Positions 20,811-23,639 of a stretch of DNA of 23,639 bases are shown here, piece after piece. How positions within the stretch are numbered: the stretch's first letter is position 1; every line of letters begins with the position of its first letter. The stretch lies in the IMG/VR virus record IMGVR_UViG_3300045999_006921, positions 1-23,639 of that record; one strand, given 5' to 3'. The position numbers and the translations under genes are program-made. The stretch is from a virus. The notes under the pieces are model-generated. The model had not been told where the DNA came from. It saw only the letters and a list, made by a program, of their open reading frames with translations, and made no database searches.

Positions 20811-21659
20811 CTATAAAAATCTTGCTCTGAATATAAACTCAATAGATTCCCCAATTTCCAATCCATCAATATTTATATTATTAACTCCAGATAACAGATG
20901 CCAAAATTCTCCCTCAATGAATTGAAGAGCATTCACAAATGTTCCTCCGCCACCCTCAAGAGTATAAGCCATGTATTTTTCCATATCAATATACACTTCA
21001 TTATCTGGAAAATCAGTGAGCAATATTTGCTTTGAATATATTTCTCCGCCGATTACTCCATTATTCCAAATTTTGATTGGAGTTGTTCTTCCAGCGATAT
21101 TGAACAATACTACCCTCAATAGTGGATAAGCATTTGATGTGCCATAGTTATTGATTGGAGTGAGGAATGGATTTGTGCCAGTTTCAATGTAAGTGTAAGA
21201 ATCAGTTTCATTAATATCACGATATGGAAACATTGGAGAATTTTCATCATAAGCATCTTTTGCCAACTCCACTCCATATGCAAATGGCTCACATCTGAAT
21301 TGAAGAGTGAACTCTCCAAATGTAACAACTTGCTCCAAATCAATCTGATTCTGCAATCTGCCCAAATAAAACAAATCAATCTCATCTGAAAATATCAACT
21401 GCTGTTTTTTGCCATTGCCATATAGCCATGATGCAACTTGGCGCATCTTATATCTCAAATCGCCAACATTGCTTGTTATAAAACAACATTCAATATCAAT
21501 GATTCTATCCTCCAGAGTTCCATCTGAAAAATCATAATTGCCATCTCTGCCAATGATGTATTCATATCTTTGCCTTATCACTGGAAGCGCCATTCTGTTC
21601 TTGGATTTGACAACAAGCCCAATTTCAGATGCCCATTTGCTTCCAAACTTAAAATCCAT
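20811..21659 (-). CDS. Distal tail protein (Dit)
   Basis: Forms the hub between tail tube and Tal at the tail tip. 282 aa. The N-terminus MDFKFGSKWASEIGLVV with the later GRDGNYDFSDGTL (37-49) and SWLYGNGKKQQLIFSDE (77-93) fits the Sipho_tail/Dit N-terminal domain; the second half (EGEFWHLLSGVNNINIDG) is galectin-like beta strand. Length is normal for short Dit proteins. ATG at 21659 with GGGGAG about 10 nt upstream. It is 6 bp after the tape measure stop and about 20 bp before Tal, the conserved siphovirus order. Confidence 0.9.
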   Translation of the reverse strand: MDFKFGSKWASEIGLVVKSKNRMALPVIRQRYEYIIGRDGNYDFSDGTLEDRIIDIECCFITSNVGDLRYKMRQVASWLYGNGKKQQLIFSDEIDLFYLGRLQNQIDLEQVVTFGEFTLQFRCEPFAYGVELAKDAYDENSPMFPYRDINETDSYTYIETGTNPFLTPINNYGTSNAYPLLRVVLFNIAGRTTPIKIWNNGVIGGEIYSKQILLTDFPDNEVYIDMEKYMAYTLEGGGGTFVNALQFIEGEFWHLLSGVNNINIDGLEIGESIEFIFRARFL

Positions 21660-21665
21660 AGCGCA

Positions 21666-23639
21666 TCATCTCCCCATCTTCCTTGTTGCCAATTCAAGAT
21701 ATCCAGCCGATTCTTTCGCCCATGCATCTGCATCCACTTTATCCTTTAATGTTACACTTTGAATGCTAATAAGTGGAGCATTATAATTTGTTGTTTTATT
21801 GTTTGAGTTGTTCATTGGCTTGAGCATTCTCTGGCTTCCAATACCTCCAGCAATTTGACTTCCAAACTCAAGATTCTTTTGAATATCCATAGCGCTATTG
21901 GCATTCTTTATTTTCTCAATTACATCTTTTAATTTATCCGCCTTTGGCTCAAATTGCCCCATTCCTAATCCAAATTGCTCAACCAATCCCGCTCCTGCTT
22001 TATAGAATGAGCCTTGATATCCATTGATTGTATCAACAAGAGTTTGCATTGTGTTTCCAGTTTTTGTTGCAATATTTATCAAAGATGCTTCAACTTGCCC
22101 TGCTTTTGTTTCTGCATCTTTTGTCAAAGCCTCTGCCCTTGCCTCCGCCTTCTTTTTTGCCGCCTCTTCCTCTGAATCAATAGCGCCAAGCATCTCATTT
22201 TTGAGTTGCTCATTTGCATCCTTCTTCATATCATTCATTAAATTCTGAATATCTTCTCTTATCTTTGCAAGTTGTTCCCTGCCCTTTTTGGATGTTGCTG
22301 ATGAGAATATAGATTCCTGCTCCCTCAATTTGCTTAACTCATCCAACTGCTTCTTTTTATCCTCACTCTTTTCTTGCTCATTGAAAATATCCTCAATCTG
22401 TTTTCGCTTTGCATCATATACATCTTCTATGGCATTCAAATCAGCGTTCTTTGCTTTTTCTATATCTGCCAATGTTTTATCCAAAATTTTATCTGAAGCA
22501 TCTTTGGCATAGTCCACTTTCTTATCCCACAAATCAGCCTCAATTTTTGCTCTTTCTTCTCCAATTACTTCCGATTTTGCAAGTAATTTTTCAATTTCTG
22601 TTATCTCTGTTCTTGCGCCATCCCTACTCAATTTCGCCATTCTGGAGATTCTTGTTTGAGCATCAGCAATAATTTTTTGTGAAACATCTCGAACAACATC
22701 TAACTTCTTCTTTTCAAGTTCCCACCAAAATTCGCTTCCCTCTTTTGTTGCTTTGTTCAACTTGCTCTGCATTTTAACATAAGCGCTATATTCTTCATTC
22801 AAACTTATTTGATTAAAATCTTTTTTTCTTTGAATATATTTCATAGATTCTTCAAATGCTTTTTTCTGTGCTGATTCTGCAACTTCCTTTTTATCTGGAG
22901 TTTCTTTAGATTTTGGAGTCACTGGGCTTGGCGCTGTGAGTTTTGTTGGAGCAATCGAACTTGAAGAGGATTTGATGTTATCTATAATTTTTTGAAGATT
23001 TGCAATCTCTAATTCCATGTTTGAGATTTGTTTTTTATCCGCCTTTTTCTTATCCTCAACTGTTTTTGCGCTTCTATCTGTATATGTCAATGAGCCACTT
23101 TGGTCTTGAACTTGAACTCCTCCAGCGACTTGTGATAGTCTTTGAGTTGCCATCATTGCTTTGATAATATTTAATTGCTCAACAAGCGCCTTCATTTGTG
23201 CTTGCTTCGCCTTCATAAGTGATTGCAAATATTTATTATCAATTTCACTTAAAGCATTGAGCGCTTCTACAACTCCCGCTTGTGCAAGTTTTTTTACATC
23301 TGCAATGGCTGAAACAACTCCAGCCTTTGCAAGTTGAATTGTTTGCTCAATCTTTTTTCTCTTCTCTTCTTCAGCCTTCAATGCATCCTCTGCTGATGTT
23401 TCTTTTGCTTTTTCAATTGCTTCTTCTTCAGCCGCCGCTTTTTTCTTTGCCTCCACGTTTTTCTCAACTTCTTCTCTTGTTTTAACATAGGCACTTCTAA
23501 TATTATCTTGAGTTCTAACAATTTCTTCTTGGTTATTTCTCATAGATTGAGTTGCATCATTACTTGCATTTTTTATTTTTGAATATGATTCATCGCTCAT
23601 CAATCCAATTTTATTCATTCCCCAAGCAATTTTTTCAAT
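21666..23639 (-). CDS. Tail tape measure protein (N-terminus beyond window edge)
   Basis: The open frame continues past the right edge; 657 codons are visible, so the ATG at 23618 is an internal methionine, not the start. Long Lys/Glu/Ala-rich coiled coils dominate (for example EEVEKNVEAKKKAAAEEEA, KVEDKKKADKKQISNMELEI-like stretches and DDIEKAKNADLNAIEDVYDA-like stretches), with a Ser run (SSSSS) and Pro-rich linker in the middle. The C-terminal NGYQGSFYKAGAGLVEQFGLGM and QIAGGIGSQRM recall tape measure ends. It is followed directly by Dit, the diagnostic neighbour. The protein sets tail length and is ejected during infection. G+C falls in parts of this gene. Confidence 0.88.
   Translation of the reverse strand: MEKIAWGMNKIGLMSDESYSKIKNASNDATQSMRNNQEEIVRTQDNIRSAYVKTREEVEKNVEAKKKAAAEEEAIEKAKETSAEDALKAEEEKRKKIEQTIQLAKAGVVSAIADVKKLAQAGVVEALNALSEIDNKYLQSLMKAKQAQMKALVEQLNIIKAMMATQRLSQVAGGVQVQDQSGSLTYTDRSAKTVEDKKKADKKQISNMELEIANLQKIIDNIKSSSSSIAPTKLTAPSPVTPKSKETPDKKEVAESAQKKAFEESMKYIQRKKDFNQISLNEEYSAYVKMQSKLNKATKEGSEFWWELEKKKLDVVRDVSQKIIADAQTRISRMAKLSRDGARTEITEIEKLLAKSEVIGEERAKIEADLWDKKVDYAKDASDKILDKTLADIEKAKNADLNAIEDVYDAKRKQIEDIFNEQEKSEDKKKQLDELSKLREQESIFSSATSKKGREQLAKIREDIQNLMNDMKKDANEQLKNEMLGAIDSEEEAAKKKAEARAEALTKDAETKAGQVEASLINIATKTGNTMQTLVDTINGYQGSFYKAGAGLVEQFGLGMGQFEPKADKLKDVIEKIKNANSAMDIQKNLEFGSQIAGGIGSQRMLKPMNNSNNKTTNYNAPLISIQSVTLKDKVDADAWAKESAGYLELATRKMGR

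Noticed and set aside
23616-23618. ATG at 23618 as the start of the tape measure gene
   Set aside because: The frame is open upstream to the window edge, no ribosome binding site precedes it, and tape measure proteins are usually much longer.

Overview
This window is part of a tailed bacteriophage genome (Caudoviricetes). The Dit/Tal tail genes suggest siphovirus morphology, and the host is probably a low-GC Gram-positive bacterium. The host inference rests on strong GGAGG-type ribosome binding sites, several TTG/GTG starts, a phage_holin_4-type holin, a GH73-like glucosaminidase lysin and an A+T-rich sequence. Every supported gene lies on the minus strand, so transcription runs from high to low coordinates. 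I see no integrase, excision module, lysogeny repressor, tRNA or rRNA, so nothing here points to a temperate lifestyle. That question cannot be settled from the window alone.

Layout in transcription order (right to left). (1) Tail and lysis, 23639-16911: 3' part of the tape measure gene, Dit, Tal with two C-terminal WNG repeats, a metallophosphoesterase, holin, a small protein, lysin, then a strong terminator. (2) 16836-14491: a 54-aa protein, an SNF2-family helicase, a MerR-like HTH protein, then a terminator. (3) 14457-12647: four accessory or initiator genes ending with a winged-helix replication initiator, which may carry the origin. (4) 12601-9537: DnaC-like loader, DnaB-like helicase, primase. 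(5) 9520-8793: a sigma-factor-like protein. (6) 8811-5664: a 57-aa protein, gp32-like single-stranded DNA-binding protein, family A DNA polymerase, then a terminator. (7) 5605-5384: a 47-aa protein. (8) 5366 to 1: Cas4-like nuclease, DndC-like ATP-pyrophosphatase, a 98-aa protein, ThyX, DUF3310, RecU-like resolvase, a 163-aa protein, dUTPase and a RecA-like recombinase that runs off the left edge.

Together the genes form a largely self-sufficient replication and recombination set (initiator, loader, helicase, primase, polymerase, SSB, RecA, resolvase), a thymidylate-supply set (ThyX, dUTPase, DUF3310 protein), and a tail/lysis module. Transcription units are marked by two recurring promoter-like families. 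Family A (TTTACA-N17/18-TATTAT or TATCAT) precedes four units. Family B (TTGCAA-N17-extended TATTCT) is a near-perfect 51-bp duplication before two small genes. A sigma-like protein encoded in the window could recognise one of these families.

The most notable points are: a stand-alone, markedly A+T-rich DndC-like gene with no other dnd genes nearby; apparent complete avoidance of GATC, GGCC and CCGG and near-avoidance of AGCT; a perfect 11-bp hairpin just upstream of the polymerase gene; a candidate origin inside the initiator gene; three small genes of 47-57 codons; and a metallophosphoesterase between tail and lysis genes.
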